Origin: an uncultured Clostridia bacterium
GTDB lineage: Bacteria > Bacillota > Clostridia > Christensenellales > Borkfalkiaceae
Length of the DNA stretch: 42,938 nt
Direction: 5' to 3'
Assembly: GCA_944372525.1 (NCBI GenBank)
Contig: CALVZL010000016.1
Location: 1 to 42,938, forward strand
Part shown: one piece after another, positions 9,063 through 17,362 of the stretch
Layout: the number at the start of each line of letters is the position of its first letter
How positions within the stretch are numbered: the first letter of the stretch is position 1
Program-made: the position numbers and the translations under genes
The notes under the pieces: generated by a model
Seen by the model: only the letters and a program-made list of their open reading frames with translations
What the model was told of the DNA's origin: nothing
The model's database searches: none

Positions 9063-11042
9063 ATGAAAACATATTGGAAAACATTTTCAGCACTGTTTCG
9101 CAGGCATCTGATGCGGTTTTTCTCGATTCTTTCGATGATTGTTGTCAGCGTCGGACTGATTTCGGGGATCGGAGCGGCGGCGGGGAAGCTCGACGCATCG
9201 CTCTCTGCGCATTATGCGGCGCAAAATGTGAGCGATTTGATCATAAAGAGCGCCGACGGACAAAATTTTACCGAATCAGAGATTGATGCGATACGGAAGA
9301 TCGTCGGAGAGGATGCGGATCTCGATCGGGGAATGTCTTTTGATGTCACGGTCGAGATCGGAGGAGAGCCGCTGCTCGCGCGGATGTATTTTTTGGACTT
9401 TTCCGCCTGGGAAGTGAATCTTCCGATTTGGGCAGGCGGTCAGACGGCGGAAGCGATTGCGGAGACAGGGGATTTGTCTCAGATTCTGTGCGTCGGGGGG
9501 ACGAACGGATGGAGGGAACTTGCGGTTGGGACCTCCTTTTCGCTGGACTTTTCCGATTTGCTCGCTCAGCTCGCGGAACAGGGAGGGGAACCGCTTTCCG
9601 AGGAGACGGTGCAGTTGCTTTCCGGTCTTGAACGGACGGTGACGGTGGCGGGGATCGTGCAAAGCCCGGTCGCCTTCGCACAGGACGGGGAACCGAGTTA
9701 TCTGCAGGAAGAAGGGGTTTCCGTGCCGGATACCGCCAACGCGCTGAGCGGATTGAATACCGTCGACTGTATTCTGTATTTGCAGACGGGGATAATTCCC
9801 GTCTATGCGGAAATTGCGCCGATGCTCGGCGAGGAACCCGTGCTTCCCGTCTGCGGAGATTTCTATGTCGCGCTCTCCGATCGGACGCAGTTTGACGCCT
9901 TTTCGCGGGAGTATACAGCGGAGATGCAGGAGCTGAGCGGCAGGATCTCTTCCGCGCTGGGAGAGGGGCGGGCGGAGATTCTCACGCTTTCGGACAATTA
10001 CAGTTACAAATCCTTTCATGCCTATGCGGAAAAGGTGCGCGCGATCGCCTTTGTGCTTCTTGCCGCATTTGTCTTTCTCACTTCGCTCGTTGTTCTGTCC
10101 AATATGGCGAGGCTGATGGATGAGGAGAGAGGGCAGATCGCGTGCCTCAAAACGCTCGGCTATTCGGGGTTGCAAATCATACTGCGGTATCTGTTGTTCG
10201 AAGGGATTGCCATCGCGCTCGGCGGCGTCGGCGCCTATTTTGTCGGAATGGGCCTGTCTTCGTTCGTCTACAGTTCTTTTGCCTACAGCTATGTGCTGAT
10301 GCCGATGGCGGCGGCGATGGCGCCCGGGTTTTTCTTTGCCGCCTTCGGGGTGATTGCGCTTTCCGCACTTGTTTGCACGCTGATCTTAGGCGCCAAGACG
10401 GGGAAAGAACCCCCTGCGGAGTTGCTGCGTCCCAAGCCGCCGCGTGCGGGCAGGTCGGCGATTGTCGAGCGCATTCCTGTTCTGTGGAACCGGCTTCCCT
10501 TCCGATATAAATCGACGGTGCGGAACGTATTCCGTTATCGCGGAAGGTTTGTGACGACGGTTGTCTCGACGGCGTGTTCGATGGGATTGGTGATTGCGGG
10601 GCTGGCGCTTTTGGATCTGTGTCTTTTTCAGGACTTCGGGTCTGCCGCGATCCTCATGCTGTCGCTCATCGTCATTTTCTTTGCGGGCGCTCTTACGCTG
10701 ATCGTGATCTATACGCTCACGGGGATCAACATCAGCGAACGAAAACGCGAGATCGCGACGCTCATGGTCCTCGGCTATCACGACAGGGAAGTGACGGGAT
10801 ATCTGTATCGGGAGATCTATGTCACGACGGCGATCGGAATGGTGTTCGGCTATCCGGCTGGGGTGTTTCTGATCTGGCTGCTCTTTTCCGTGATGAATTT
10901 CGGGGCGCTGTCCGCCGTCTCCTGGTTCGTTTGGCTTGCGGCGCCGGTCCTTGTCGCGTTTTTTACGATCTTTGCAACGTTGATCCTTCGAAAAAAGATC
11001 GTGGGGATCGATATGAATGAAAGCCTGAAGGCGATCGAATGA
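9063..11042 (+). CDS. FtsX-like ABC permease with two FtsX domains
   Basis: This 659-residue membrane protein starts with one helix (about 15-40), followed by an extracytoplasmic domain of about 280 residues (41-320). An FtsX domain then has three helices (about 325-440). A second block from about residue 480 has four to five helices but almost no extracytoplasmic loop between the first two. The first FtsX block shows the MDEERGQIACLKTLGYS coupling stretch and the second ISERKREIATLMVLGYH. These are the usual coupling helices that contact the ATPase. The asymmetry (one large outer domain, one missing) differs from MacB, which has one FtsX domain, and from Bce-type permeases, whose large outer domain is between helices 7 and 8. 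It partners the ATPase just upstream. Confidence 0.88.
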   Translation: MKTYWKTFSALFRRHLMRFFSILSMIVVSVGLISGIGAAAGKLDASLSAHYAAQNVSDLIIKSADGQNFTESEIDAIRKIVGEDADLDRGMSFDVTVEIGGEPLLARMYFLDFSAWEVNLPIWAGGQTAEAIAETGDLSQILCVGGTNGWRELAVGTSFSLDFSDLLAQLAEQGGEPLSEETVQLLSGLERTVTVAGIVQSPVAFAQDGEPSYLQEEGVSVPDTANALSGLNTVDCILYLQTGIIPVYAEIAPMLGEEPVLPVCGDFYVALSDRTQFDAFSREYTAEMQELSGRISSALGEGRAEILTLSDNYSYKSFHAYAEKVRAIAFVLLAAFVFLTSLVVLSNMARLMDEERGQIACLKTLGYSGLQIILRYLLFEGIAIALGGVGAYFVGMGLSSFVYSSFAYSYVLMPMAAAMAPGFFFAAFGVIALSALVCTLILGAKTGKEPPAELLRPKPPRAGRSAIVERIPVLWNRLPFRYKSTVRNVFRYRGRFVTTVVSTACSMGLVIAGLALLDLCLFQDFGSAAILMLSLIVIFFAGALTLIVIYTLTGINISERKREIATLMVLGYHDREVTGYLYREIYVTTAIGMVFGYPAGVFLIWLLFSVMNFGALSAVSWFVWLAAPVLVAFFTIFATLILRKKIVGIDMNESLKAIE

Positions 11043-11077
11043 ACAGACGCGCCGCGTTTTCGCGGCGCGTCTGTTTT
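11043..11077 (+). terminator. Strong terminator after the permease
   Basis: A perfect 14-bp stem (11043-11056 with 11061-11074) with a TTTT loop is followed by TTT. It begins directly after the permease stop codon and also sits at the 3' end of the convergent fumarase gene, so it may act both ways. Confidence 0.88.
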
Positions 11078-11636
11078 ATGAGTGAATTGATCGTATACCG
11101 TTTGATGTTTTTTCGGAGTAGATGCTGTTTCCGCGGGAATCGATTGCGACGACGAGGGGAAATCCTTCCACCTCCATGCGATAGATCGCTTCGCTCAGCA
11201 AGTCGGGAAATGCGACGCATTCGCATTTGCGGACGGCGCTGCCGTAGAGCGCGCCCGCGCCCCCGATCGCCGCAAAATAAACTCCTTGGTTTCGGATGAG
11301 CGCACGGCGGGTCTCTTCGTTCATCTCTCCCTTTCCGATCATGCCGCCCAGTCCCAGATCGAGCAGGCGGGGGGCAAAAGAATTCATGCGGGCAGAAGTC
11401 GTCGGCCCGCAGCTTCCGCATGCCATCCCTTGAGGCGCCGGACAGGGACCTGCGTAATAGAGGAAGGCGTCCCGAAGGGGAAAGGGCAGGGGCTCACCGG
11501 CGTCCAGAAGTTCGAACAGGCGTCTGTGGGCGCAGTCGCGGGCGGTATAGATCGTTCCTGAAAGGAGAACGCAGTCCCCGGCCCGCAGGATGCGGGCTGT
11601 TTCGCCGAGAGGAAGTCGGATGCGGTTCATTTCCAT
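11076..11636 (-). CDS. Fumarate hydratase class I, beta subunit
   Basis: This is the C-terminal half of a class I Fe-S hydro-lyase, which interconverts fumarate and malate together with the alpha subunit. Family motifs are SGTIYTARDCAH, the phosphate/substrate loop GSCGPTTSARMN, and GMIGKGEM. Length is 186 residues. The ATG at 11636 lies one base after the alpha stop and has a GGAGGTGAT site at the right distance, while the next ATG two codons on would be too far. Tartrate dehydratase (TtdB) has the same fold, so the exact substrate is inferred; fumarase is the more common role. Confidence 0.88.
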   Translation of the reverse strand: MEMNRIRLPLGETARILRAGDCVLLSGTIYTARDCAHRRLFELLDAGEPLPFPLRDAFLYYAGPCPAPQGMACGSCGPTTSARMNSFAPRLLDLGLGGMIGKGEMNEETRRALIRNQGVYFAAIGGAGALYGSAVRKCECVAFPDLLSEAIYRMEVEGFPLVVAIDSRGNSIYSEKTSNGIRSIHS

Positions 11637-11637
11637 G

Positions 11638-12474
11638 TCAGATCACCTCCCGTTCCCGTCGCACACAGTGGCATTGGATGTTGACCGCGACAGGCAGTCC
11701 CGCGATATGCGTGGGGGCGATTTCGCAGGCGACGCCGATCGCCGTGACTGTACCGCCGAAGCCCTGCGCGCCGATGTGCAGATTGTTGATCGCCTCAAGC
11801 GCTTCGCGCTCGATCGAGGCGACGTCTTCGCGCGCGTGCCTGCTTCCGATCTCCCGCAGGAGCGCTTTTTTGGCAAGGAGAGCGCAGCCGTCAAAGGAGC
11901 CGCCGATCCCCACGCCCACGAAGACGGGCGGACAGGGTCGGGATCCCGCGAGGCGCACGGTTTCGACGATTGTCGAGAGCACGCCGGCTCTTCCTTCCGC
12001 AGGGGTGAGCATGACGAGGCGGCTCATGTTTTCGCTGCCGAATCCCTTGGGAAGATAATCGATTTGAATCTGATCTCCCGGAACAATTTCCGTATGGAGC
12101 GCGGCGGGGGTATTGTCGCCCGTGTTTGCGCGGGTGAGGGGGTCGCAGATGCTCTTGCGGAAATAGCCTTCGGCATAGGCTCGGCGCACGCCGTCGTCTA
12201 CGGCATCCTGCAGGGGAGCGCCGCACAGCAAGACTTCCTGTCCGATCCGAAGCAGAACGACGCTCATCCCCGTGTCCTGACAGACGGGAAGCTGCAGGCG
12301 GGAGGCGGTTTCGGCATTTTCGAGCAGGGTCGAAAGGGCGAACTCAGACGCTCCGCGCTCCCTGTTCCTTGCGAAGGTCAGAGCATTGACGCAGTCTTCG
12401 GAGAGCCTCCTCCCCGCCCGCAGTGCAAGTCGGCAGACGCAGTTTGCAATCTCTTTCGTATCGAGAATTCTCAT
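11638..12474 (-). CDS. Fumarate hydratase class I, alpha subunit
   Basis: This is the catalytic Fe-S half of a two-subunit class I fumarase or closely related L-tartrate dehydratase. Three conserved cysteines in the expected contexts can hold the [4Fe-4S] cluster: LPVCQDTGMS, SICDPLTRANTGDN, and GGSFDGCALLAKKAL. Such clusters are oxygen-sensitive, which fits an anaerobe. The start is taken at ATG 12474 (MRILDTKEI) because it has GGAG nine bases upstream; an in-frame ATG at 12498 lacks one. Length is 278 residues. The alpha and beta genes are adjacent with one base between them. Confidence 0.9.
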   Translation of the reverse strand: MRILDTKEIANCVCRLALRAGRRLSEDCVNALTFARNRERGASEFALSTLLENAETASRLQLPVCQDTGMSVVLLRIGQEVLLCGAPLQDAVDDGVRRAYAEGYFRKSICDPLTRANTGDNTPAALHTEIVPGDQIQIDYLPKGFGSENMSRLVMLTPAEGRAGVLSTIVETVRLAGSRPCPPVFVGVGIGGSFDGCALLAKKALLREIGSRHAREDVASIEREALEAINNLHIGAQGFGGTVTAIGVACEIAPTHIAGLPVAVNIQCHCVRREREVI

Positions 12475-12503
12475 GTTTGTCGCTCCGTGTTTTCTCACCC
12501 TTT

Positions 12504-12531
12504 ATTATAGAAAAAAAATTGCAAAAAGCAA
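12504..12531 (-). promoter_or_regulatory. Promoter of the fumarase genes
   Basis: On the minus strand, TTGCTT (12526-12531) and TATAAT (12504-12509) are 16 bp apart. It is back-to-back with the promoter of the CPBP gene; the two -35 boxes are only 10 bp apart, so the two may compete. Confidence 0.8.
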
Positions 12532-12541
12532 GGTTTTTCAT

Positions 12542-12570
12542 TTGTCGAGCGTAAAAAAATCTTGTATAAT
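12542..12570 (+). promoter_or_regulatory. Promoter of the CPBP-rlmH operon, abutting the start codon
   Basis: TTGTCG (12542-12547) and TATAAT (12565-12570) are 17 bp apart. The ATG is at 12577, six bases after the -10 box, where transcription itself should begin, so the mRNA would have no leader. Confidence 0.7.
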
Positions 12571-12576
12571 AGAAAC

Positions 12577-13509
12577 ATGGAAATTCGAAACGAACAGCAG
12601 GAAAAAGTTTTTACGCGTCGGCTTACGGGCGCGGGTCTTGCCTATTCGGGCGCGGCGGTCTTCCCCATGCTTGTGTCGATCGCCTTTGCCGTCGTACTGC
12701 TTCTGACAGCGGGAGAAGGGGCGACGGAGTCGGACGGCGTAAAATATGCCAATTATCTCATTCCCCAGCTGTGTTTCGGGGCGGTGTGCATATTGTTTTT
12801 TGCTCGGACCGGCGTTTCGGTCAAATCCTGCATTCGACCCTGCAAGTTGCGATATTTTCTTCTCGCGCTGCTGCTTCAGTTCGGGCTCTTGTTTTCGCTT
12901 TCGGAACTGAACGGATGGTTTATCGGGGTGCTCGAAAAATTCGGATATCAATCCGTCGTATCGGATACGCTGCCCGATCTCGGCGGCTGGCGGATTGTTC
13001 CCGCGATTCTCGTCATCGCGGTGTTGCCTGCCCTGTTCGAGGAGACGCTTTTCCGGGGAATCATGCTCGGAGGCATGCGCGAAAACGGCTGGGGGACCGC
13101 CTCGGCGGTGCTTGTTTCCGGCGCTCTGTTTTCGCTCTTTCACGGCAATCCGGAGCAGACGATCTATCAGTTTATCTGCGGCATGTGTTTTGCTCTGCTC
13201 ACTTTGCGCGCGGGAAGCATTTTGCCGACGATGCTCTCGCATTTTTGCAATAACGCGGTCATTTTGACGATTGCTTCGCTGGCAGGCGAGGATTGGGCGC
13301 CGACGGGCGGTGCGGCCGTGGCGGTGATCGTCTGCTCCGCGCTGTGTCTTGCGGCGGGGCTTGCCCTGCTGCTCTTTGCCGAGCGCAAAAAAAATACGAA
13401 AGGCGGAATCGTGAAAGGACGCGTCTTTTTCTCTGCCGCCGCAGTCGGGATCGTCCTCTGTCTTTTGCAGTGGAGCTATGTGCTTGTGATGGGGTTTTCG
13501 AATGGTTAA
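12577..13509 (+). CDS. CPBP-family intramembrane metalloprotease
   Basis: This is a polytopic membrane protein of 310 residues with about eight hydrophobic segments. The CPBP/Rce1 active-site motifs are present: EETLFRGIMLGG (EExxxR), FSLFHGN (FxxxH), and HFCNN (HxxxN). Members are related to CAAX prenyl proteases; in bacteria they act on membrane-bound substrates, often in bacteriocin immunity or regulation, and the substrate here is unknown. The ATG at 12577 has no ribosome site because the -10 box is six bases before it. A TTG at 12562 would sit inside the promoter. The stop overlaps the start of rlmH by eight bases. Confidence 0.88.
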   Translation: MEIRNEQQEKVFTRRLTGAGLAYSGAAVFPMLVSIAFAVVLLLTAGEGATESDGVKYANYLIPQLCFGAVCILFFARTGVSVKSCIRPCKLRYFLLALLLQFGLLFSLSELNGWFIGVLEKFGYQSVVSDTLPDLGGWRIVPAILVIAVLPALFEETLFRGIMLGGMRENGWGTASAVLVSGALFSLFHGNPEQTIYQFICGMCFALLTLRAGSILPTMLSHFCNNAVILTIASLAGEDWAPTGGAAVAVIVCSALCLAAGLALLLFAERKKNTKGGIVKGRVFFSAAAVGIVLCLLQWSYVLVMGFSNG

Positions 13510-13939
13510 ACTCACCGTTCTCGCCGTCGGAAAATTAAAGGAAATCTATTGGAAAGAAGCCTGCGGAGAGTATCTCAAGCGGCTTTCCCGTTTTTGCAGG
13601 GCAGAGGTAAAAGAGCTTCCCGAACGGGCGACGCTGCGGGAAGAGGGCGAGGAGATCCTGCGCCGTGCGGGGGGACATGTGATCGCGCTTGCCGTAGAAG
13701 GGAGAAGCTGTTCTTCCGAAGAGTTCTCCCGTTCTTTGGGCGCGCTGTGCGACAGAGGGGAGGAGATCACCTTCGTCATCGGTTCTTCCTGCGGACTGGA
13801 TTCGGCGGTGAAGGCGCGGGCGAACGAACTGCTCTCATTTTCGGAGATGACCTTTCCGCATCAGATGATGCGGGTGATCCTGCTGGAGCAGATCTACCGT
13901 GCGTTCATGATCCGCGCGGGTTCGGAGTATCATAAATAA
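13502..13939 (+). CDS. rlmH: 23S rRNA (pseudouridine1915-N3)-methyltransferase RlmH
   Basis: RlmH is a SPOUT-fold (knotted) methyltransferase that methylates pseudouridine 1915 in helix 69 of 23S rRNA after 70S assembly. Diagnostic features are MVKLTVLAVGKLKE at the N-terminus, FVIGSSCGLD (the SAM-binding glycine loop), and the C-terminal block SEMTFPHQMMRVILLEQIYRAFMI ending in YHK. Its length of 145 residues is slightly short of the usual 155-160, with the trimming in the middle. It overlaps the CPBP gene by eight bases and is probably translated by coupling. Confidence 0.95.
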   Translation: MVKLTVLAVGKLKEIYWKEACGEYLKRLSRFCRAEVKELPERATLREEGEEILRRAGGHVIALAVEGRSCSSEEFSRSLGALCDRGEEITFVIGSSCGLDSAVKARANELLSFSEMTFPHQMMRVILLEQIYRAFMIRAGSEYHK

Positions 13940-13985
13940 CATGCAAAACAGGCATGGAAGGTGTTTGCCGCGCATAAGATAGACG

Positions 13986-14801
13986 ATGAATGTCTACCTG
14001 GAAATGCGAAAGCTGTATGAGGATTATCGCGGGAAGAAGAGGATCATCGGACACAGCGCGGAGGGCAGAGAGCTGTTTGCTTTCTTTGCGGGGACAGATT
14101 CCCGTCCCGTAGGAATCAGTCAGTACGCGATGCATGCGCGTGAATGGATTACGGCGGAACTTGCCGCCGCCCAGTTGGCGCGGGGCGTGGAGCGGGGCGG
14201 CGTCTGGTTCGTTCCGCTTGTCAATCCGGACGGGGCGTTGCTCTGTACGGAAGGCGCGGGAAGCGTTCTCGACCGCGGGCGGAGAGAGATGCTGCTGCGG
14301 GTGAACGGGAGCGAAGATTTTTCGCTTTGGAAGGCAAATGCGGACTGCGTCGATCTGAACGTCAATTTTGATGCGCGCTGGGGAACGGGTCTGCGCAACC
14401 TTACCCGTCCCGCTCCCGAAAATTATATCGGGACCCGTCCTTTCTGCGCGCCCGAGAGCGCGGCACTCAAAAATTTTACTTATTTGGTCCGTCCGGATTA
14501 TACGATAAGCTGGCATACGAAAGGAGAAGAGATCTATTGGGCGTTTCATCAGTCTCCTTTGCGGGCGTTGCGCGATTTTTTGCTCGCGAAGGAATTGGAG
14601 CGGAGTACGGGTTATCCTCTGCGGCGGACGCCGCATTCGGCAGGCGGGTATAAGGACTGGTGCATCGAACGGCTGAAAATTCCTGCGTTTACGGTGGAAG
14701 CCGGATCGGACGCTCTGATGCATCCGATCGGGGAAGAACATCTGAAAGAAATCATAGCGAAAAATCTGGAAGCGCTCTCCGCGCTCTCCGAAAAGCGGTA
14801 A
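13986..14801 (+). CDS. Small M14-family zinc carboxypeptidase-like protein
   Basis: This 271-residue peptidase has the M14 zinc site: H50 and E53 in HAREW, and H177 in SWHTKG. The catalytic Glu is E238 in FTVEAGSD. The motif that in classical carboxypeptidases reads N-R and grips the substrate C-terminus reads N125-V126 here (DLNVNFDA), so the Arg is lost. M14 enzymes of Bacillus that cut gamma-D-glutamyl-diaminopimelate bonds also deviate there, so peptidoglycan peptide recycling is a reasonable guess. There is no signal peptide, so it is cytoplasmic. The ribosome site is weak. It follows rlmH by 46 bases and precedes tadA by two. Confidence 0.82.
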   Translation: MNVYLEMRKLYEDYRGKKRIIGHSAEGRELFAFFAGTDSRPVGISQYAMHAREWITAELAAAQLARGVERGGVWFVPLVNPDGALLCTEGAGSVLDRGRREMLLRVNGSEDFSLWKANADCVDLNVNFDARWGTGLRNLTRPAPENYIGTRPFCAPESAALKNFTYLVRPDYTISWHTKGEEIYWAFHQSPLRALRDFLLAKELERSTGYPLRRTPHSAGGYKDWCIERLKIPAFTVEAGSDALMHPIGEEHLKEIIAKNLEALSALSEKR

Positions 14802-14803
14802 GT

Positions 14804-15268
14804 ATGGAAGAAAAATTTATGCGCGCTGCGCTTCGGCAAGCGCAGCGCGCGGAGAAAAAGGGAGAGGTCCCCATCGGCGCGGTGGTTGTCTGCGGCGGAA
14901 AGATCGTCGGGAAAGGATACAATCTGCGCACTCGGCTGCAGATGGCGACGGCTCATGCGGAAATGCGCGCCATTGACCGCGCCTGTAAAAAACTCCGCTC
15001 CTGGCGGCTCCCCGGAGCGGAGATCTACGTGACGCTGGAGCCGTGTCCGATGTGTATGGGAGCGATCCTCAATGCGCGCATCGACAGGGTATATTTCGGC
15101 GCATACGAACAGAAGGGCCGAAGCCTGACGAAGGAGCTCGCGGAGGCCAATCTCCTCAATCACAGGGTGGAAGTGACAGGCGGCATTCTCGCGGAGGAAT
15201 GCGCGGCGATTTTGACCGATTTTTTCACGAAAATGCGTCTGCGCGAGAGACGGAAAAAGAAAACATGA
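14804..15268 (+). CDS. tadA: tRNA-specific adenosine deaminase TadA
   Basis: TadA converts A34 of tRNA-Arg(ACG) to inosine. The zinc-deaminase motifs are TAHAEMRAI (His ligand and catalytic Glu) and EPCPMCMGAIL (Cys ligands). IPIGAVVV-like PIGAVVVCGG is also typical. The chosen ATG at 14804 gives 154 residues, the family length, whereas the open frame extending back to 14660 overlaps the M14 gene and lacks family similarity. It starts two bases after the M14 stop and lies 12 bases before the GH31 gene, in the middle of a packed operon. Confidence 0.94.
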   Translation: MEEKFMRAALRQAQRAEKKGEVPIGAVVVCGGKIVGKGYNLRTRLQMATAHAEMRAIDRACKKLRSWRLPGAEIYVTLEPCPMCMGAILNARIDRVYFGAYEQKGRSLTKELAEANLLNHRVEVTGGILAEECAAILTDFFTKMRLRERRKKKT

Positions 15269-15280
15269 TACGGGGGAAAA

Positions 15281-17260
15281 ATGATGCGGTTTGAAACGGA
15301 ACAGAACAGACTGATTGCCCGCAGCGGAAATGAATGTGTGCAGATCGAAGGATGGGGGGAGAATTCCCTTCGGGTGCGCGCATCGCTGAACGGATTTTCG
15401 CAGAAGGATAAGGCGCTTGCTCCCGCCGCAGGGAACGCTGTCGCGAAACTGACCGAGGACGGCGCGCGCATTGAAAACGGCTTGTTGCGCTGTGAGATGC
15501 ACCAAAGCGGATGGCTTGCTTTTTATCGGGGTGACGTACTGCTTTCGAAGGAGTATTACAGGGATTTTTCCTGGGCGAACGGACACAGTCCCAGCATGAA
15601 AGTGCGCGCGAGGGAATATCGTCCCCTTCGCGGCGCGGAGGAGTATGAGCTTACGCTGCGGTTTGAGGCGCAGGAGGGCGAAAAATTCTTCGGGATGGGA
15701 CAATATCAGCAGCCCAATCTCAATCTGAAAGGATGCATGCTCGAGCTTGCGCAGCGCAATTCGCAGATCACCGTTCCGTTTTGTCTTTCCAGTCGCGGAT
15801 ATGGATTTCTTTGGAACTGCGCGGGAATCGGAGAGACGGTATTCGGAGAAAATATGACCCGATGGACTTGCCTGAGCGGCAGGGAAATCGATTATTGGAT
15901 CACCGCGGGGGAAACGCCGAGGGAAATCCTTGAACAATATACGGCGGTTACGGGCAGAGCGCCCGCTTTTCCTGTAGATGCGCTGGGGCTGTGGCAGAGC
16001 AAATTGCGTTACCGCACGCAGGACGAAGTGCTTTCCGTTGCGCGGGAGTATCATCGGCGGGGGCTGAAGCTCGACGTCATTGTCATAGATTTCTTTCATT
16101 GGGATTATCAGGGAGACTGGAGTTTCGACCCGCGCTATTTTCCCGATCCTGCCGCTATGACGCAGGAGCTGAAGGAGCTCGGAGTTCGGTGTATGGTATC
16201 CGTTTGGCCCACGGTGGACAGGAAGAGCGTGAATTACGAGAAAATGCGTGAACTTGGTCTGTTCGTTCGGACCGAGCGCGGATCGGTGCAGTGCTTTGAC
16301 TTTCAGGGAGATACCGTCATCTACGATGCGACGAATCCGGAGGCGCGCAAATATATTTGGGATCGGGTAAAAGAGAACTATTACGACAAGGGCATAGAAC
16401 TGTTCTGGTTGGATGAAGCGGAACCCGAATATTCCGCCTACGATTTCGATCATTACCGCTATCATGTCGGACCCGTGCTCAAAGAGGGAAACAGCTATCC
16501 CATGTATCACGCCAAAGCTTTTTACGACGGATTGAAGGCTGCGGGGCAGGAGGCTCCCGTCAGTCTGCTCCGCAGCGCTTGGATCGGAAGCCAGAAGTAT
16601 GCCGCGCTTGTTTGGTCGGGAGATATCCAATCGACCTTTGAAGGATTGCGCGACCAGCTGTCGGGCGGGCTGAATATCGGTCTGGCGGGGATTCCGTGGT
16701 GGACCTGCGACACGGGCGGATTTTTCGGAGATGTGACGCAGCCGCATTTTGCGGAATTGCTGGTCCGTTGGTTTGAGTTCTCTGCTTTTTCTCCCGTTCT
16801 GCGCCTGCACGGAGACAGAGGACCGCACGACATTCCCAATCTTTCCGATCTCGATCACGGCGGCGGATTTTCTCCCACGGGGCGGGATAACGAACTTTGG
16901 AGTTATGGGGAAGAGGTATATGCCATTCTCAAAAAGTATCTTGCGATCCGTCTGTCCATGCGGGAGTACCTGCATTCGGTGATGGAAGAGGCAAGCCGAA
17001 ACGGATCTCCTGTCATGCGCACGCTTTTTTACGAATTCCCGCAGGACAGCCGATGCTGGGAGATCGACGACGAATATATGCTGGGGAGCGAGTATCTTGT
17101 CGCACCCGTATTGGCGCAGGGCGTGACGAGGCGAACCGTTTATTTGCCCGCCGGAGAATGGGAAAACATTCACGACGGGAAGCGGTATTTCGGAGGGGAG
17201 TATCTCGCAGACGCGCCGCTGGACGTGATTCCCGTTTATCGGCTGTGCAGACGGGACTGA
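15281..17260 (+). CDS. GH31-family alpha-glycosidase
   Basis: This is a glycoside hydrolase of family 31 (alpha-glucosidase, alpha-xylosidase and related). The nucleophile is D378 in FWLDEAEPEY, and the acid/base is D512 in RLHGDRG. The substrate-binding run DVIVIDFFHW...GDWSFD precedes them. The aligned order is an N-terminal beta-sandwich, then a TIM barrel starting near residue 225 and a short C-terminal sheet. With 659 residues and an end soon after PVYRLC, it lacks the distal C-terminal beta domain of many relatives. The WLDEAEP form is reminiscent of YicI-type alpha-xylosidases, but specificity is uncertain. There is no signal peptide. It is the last gene of the 12577-17260 unit. Confidence 0.9.
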   Translation: MMRFETEQNRLIARSGNECVQIEGWGENSLRVRASLNGFSQKDKALAPAAGNAVAKLTEDGARIENGLLRCEMHQSGWLAFYRGDVLLSKEYYRDFSWANGHSPSMKVRAREYRPLRGAEEYELTLRFEAQEGEKFFGMGQYQQPNLNLKGCMLELAQRNSQITVPFCLSSRGYGFLWNCAGIGETVFGENMTRWTCLSGREIDYWITAGETPREILEQYTAVTGRAPAFPVDALGLWQSKLRYRTQDEVLSVAREYHRRGLKLDVIVIDFFHWDYQGDWSFDPRYFPDPAAMTQELKELGVRCMVSVWPTVDRKSVNYEKMRELGLFVRTERGSVQCFDFQGDTVIYDATNPEARKYIWDRVKENYYDKGIELFWLDEAEPEYSAYDFDHYRYHVGPVLKEGNSYPMYHAKAFYDGLKAAGQEAPVSLLRSAWIGSQKYAALVWSGDIQSTFEGLRDQLSGGLNIGLAGIPWWTCDTGGFFGDVTQPHFAELLVRWFEFSAFSPVLRLHGDRGPHDIPNLSDLDHGGGFSPTGRDNELWSYGEEVYAILKKYLAIRLSMREYLHSVMEEASRNGSPVMRTLFYEFPQDSRCWEIDDEYMLGSEYLVAPVLAQGVTRRTVYLPAGEWENIHDGKRYFGGEYLADAPLDVIPVYRLCRRD

Positions 17261-17302
17261 AAGAAAAAGTTTTTCTGCGCGCGAATTTGATCGGCGAAAC
17301 GA

Positions 17303-17331
17303 TTGACTTCACGTACGAAAAGGACTACAAT
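17303..17331 (+). promoter_or_regulatory. Promoter of prs
   Basis: TTGACT (17303-17308) and TACAAT (17326-17331) are 17 bp apart, with the prs start codon 32 bases downstream. Confidence 0.85.
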
Positions 17332-17362
17332 GAAAACATCGGAAACGACAGAGGAATGAAAT

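Noticed and set aside
14612-17173. A long minus-strand frame of 853 codons opposite the GH31 gene
   Set aside because: It is the shadow of GC-rich coding DNA; GH31, tadA and M14 motifs lie on the plus strand.
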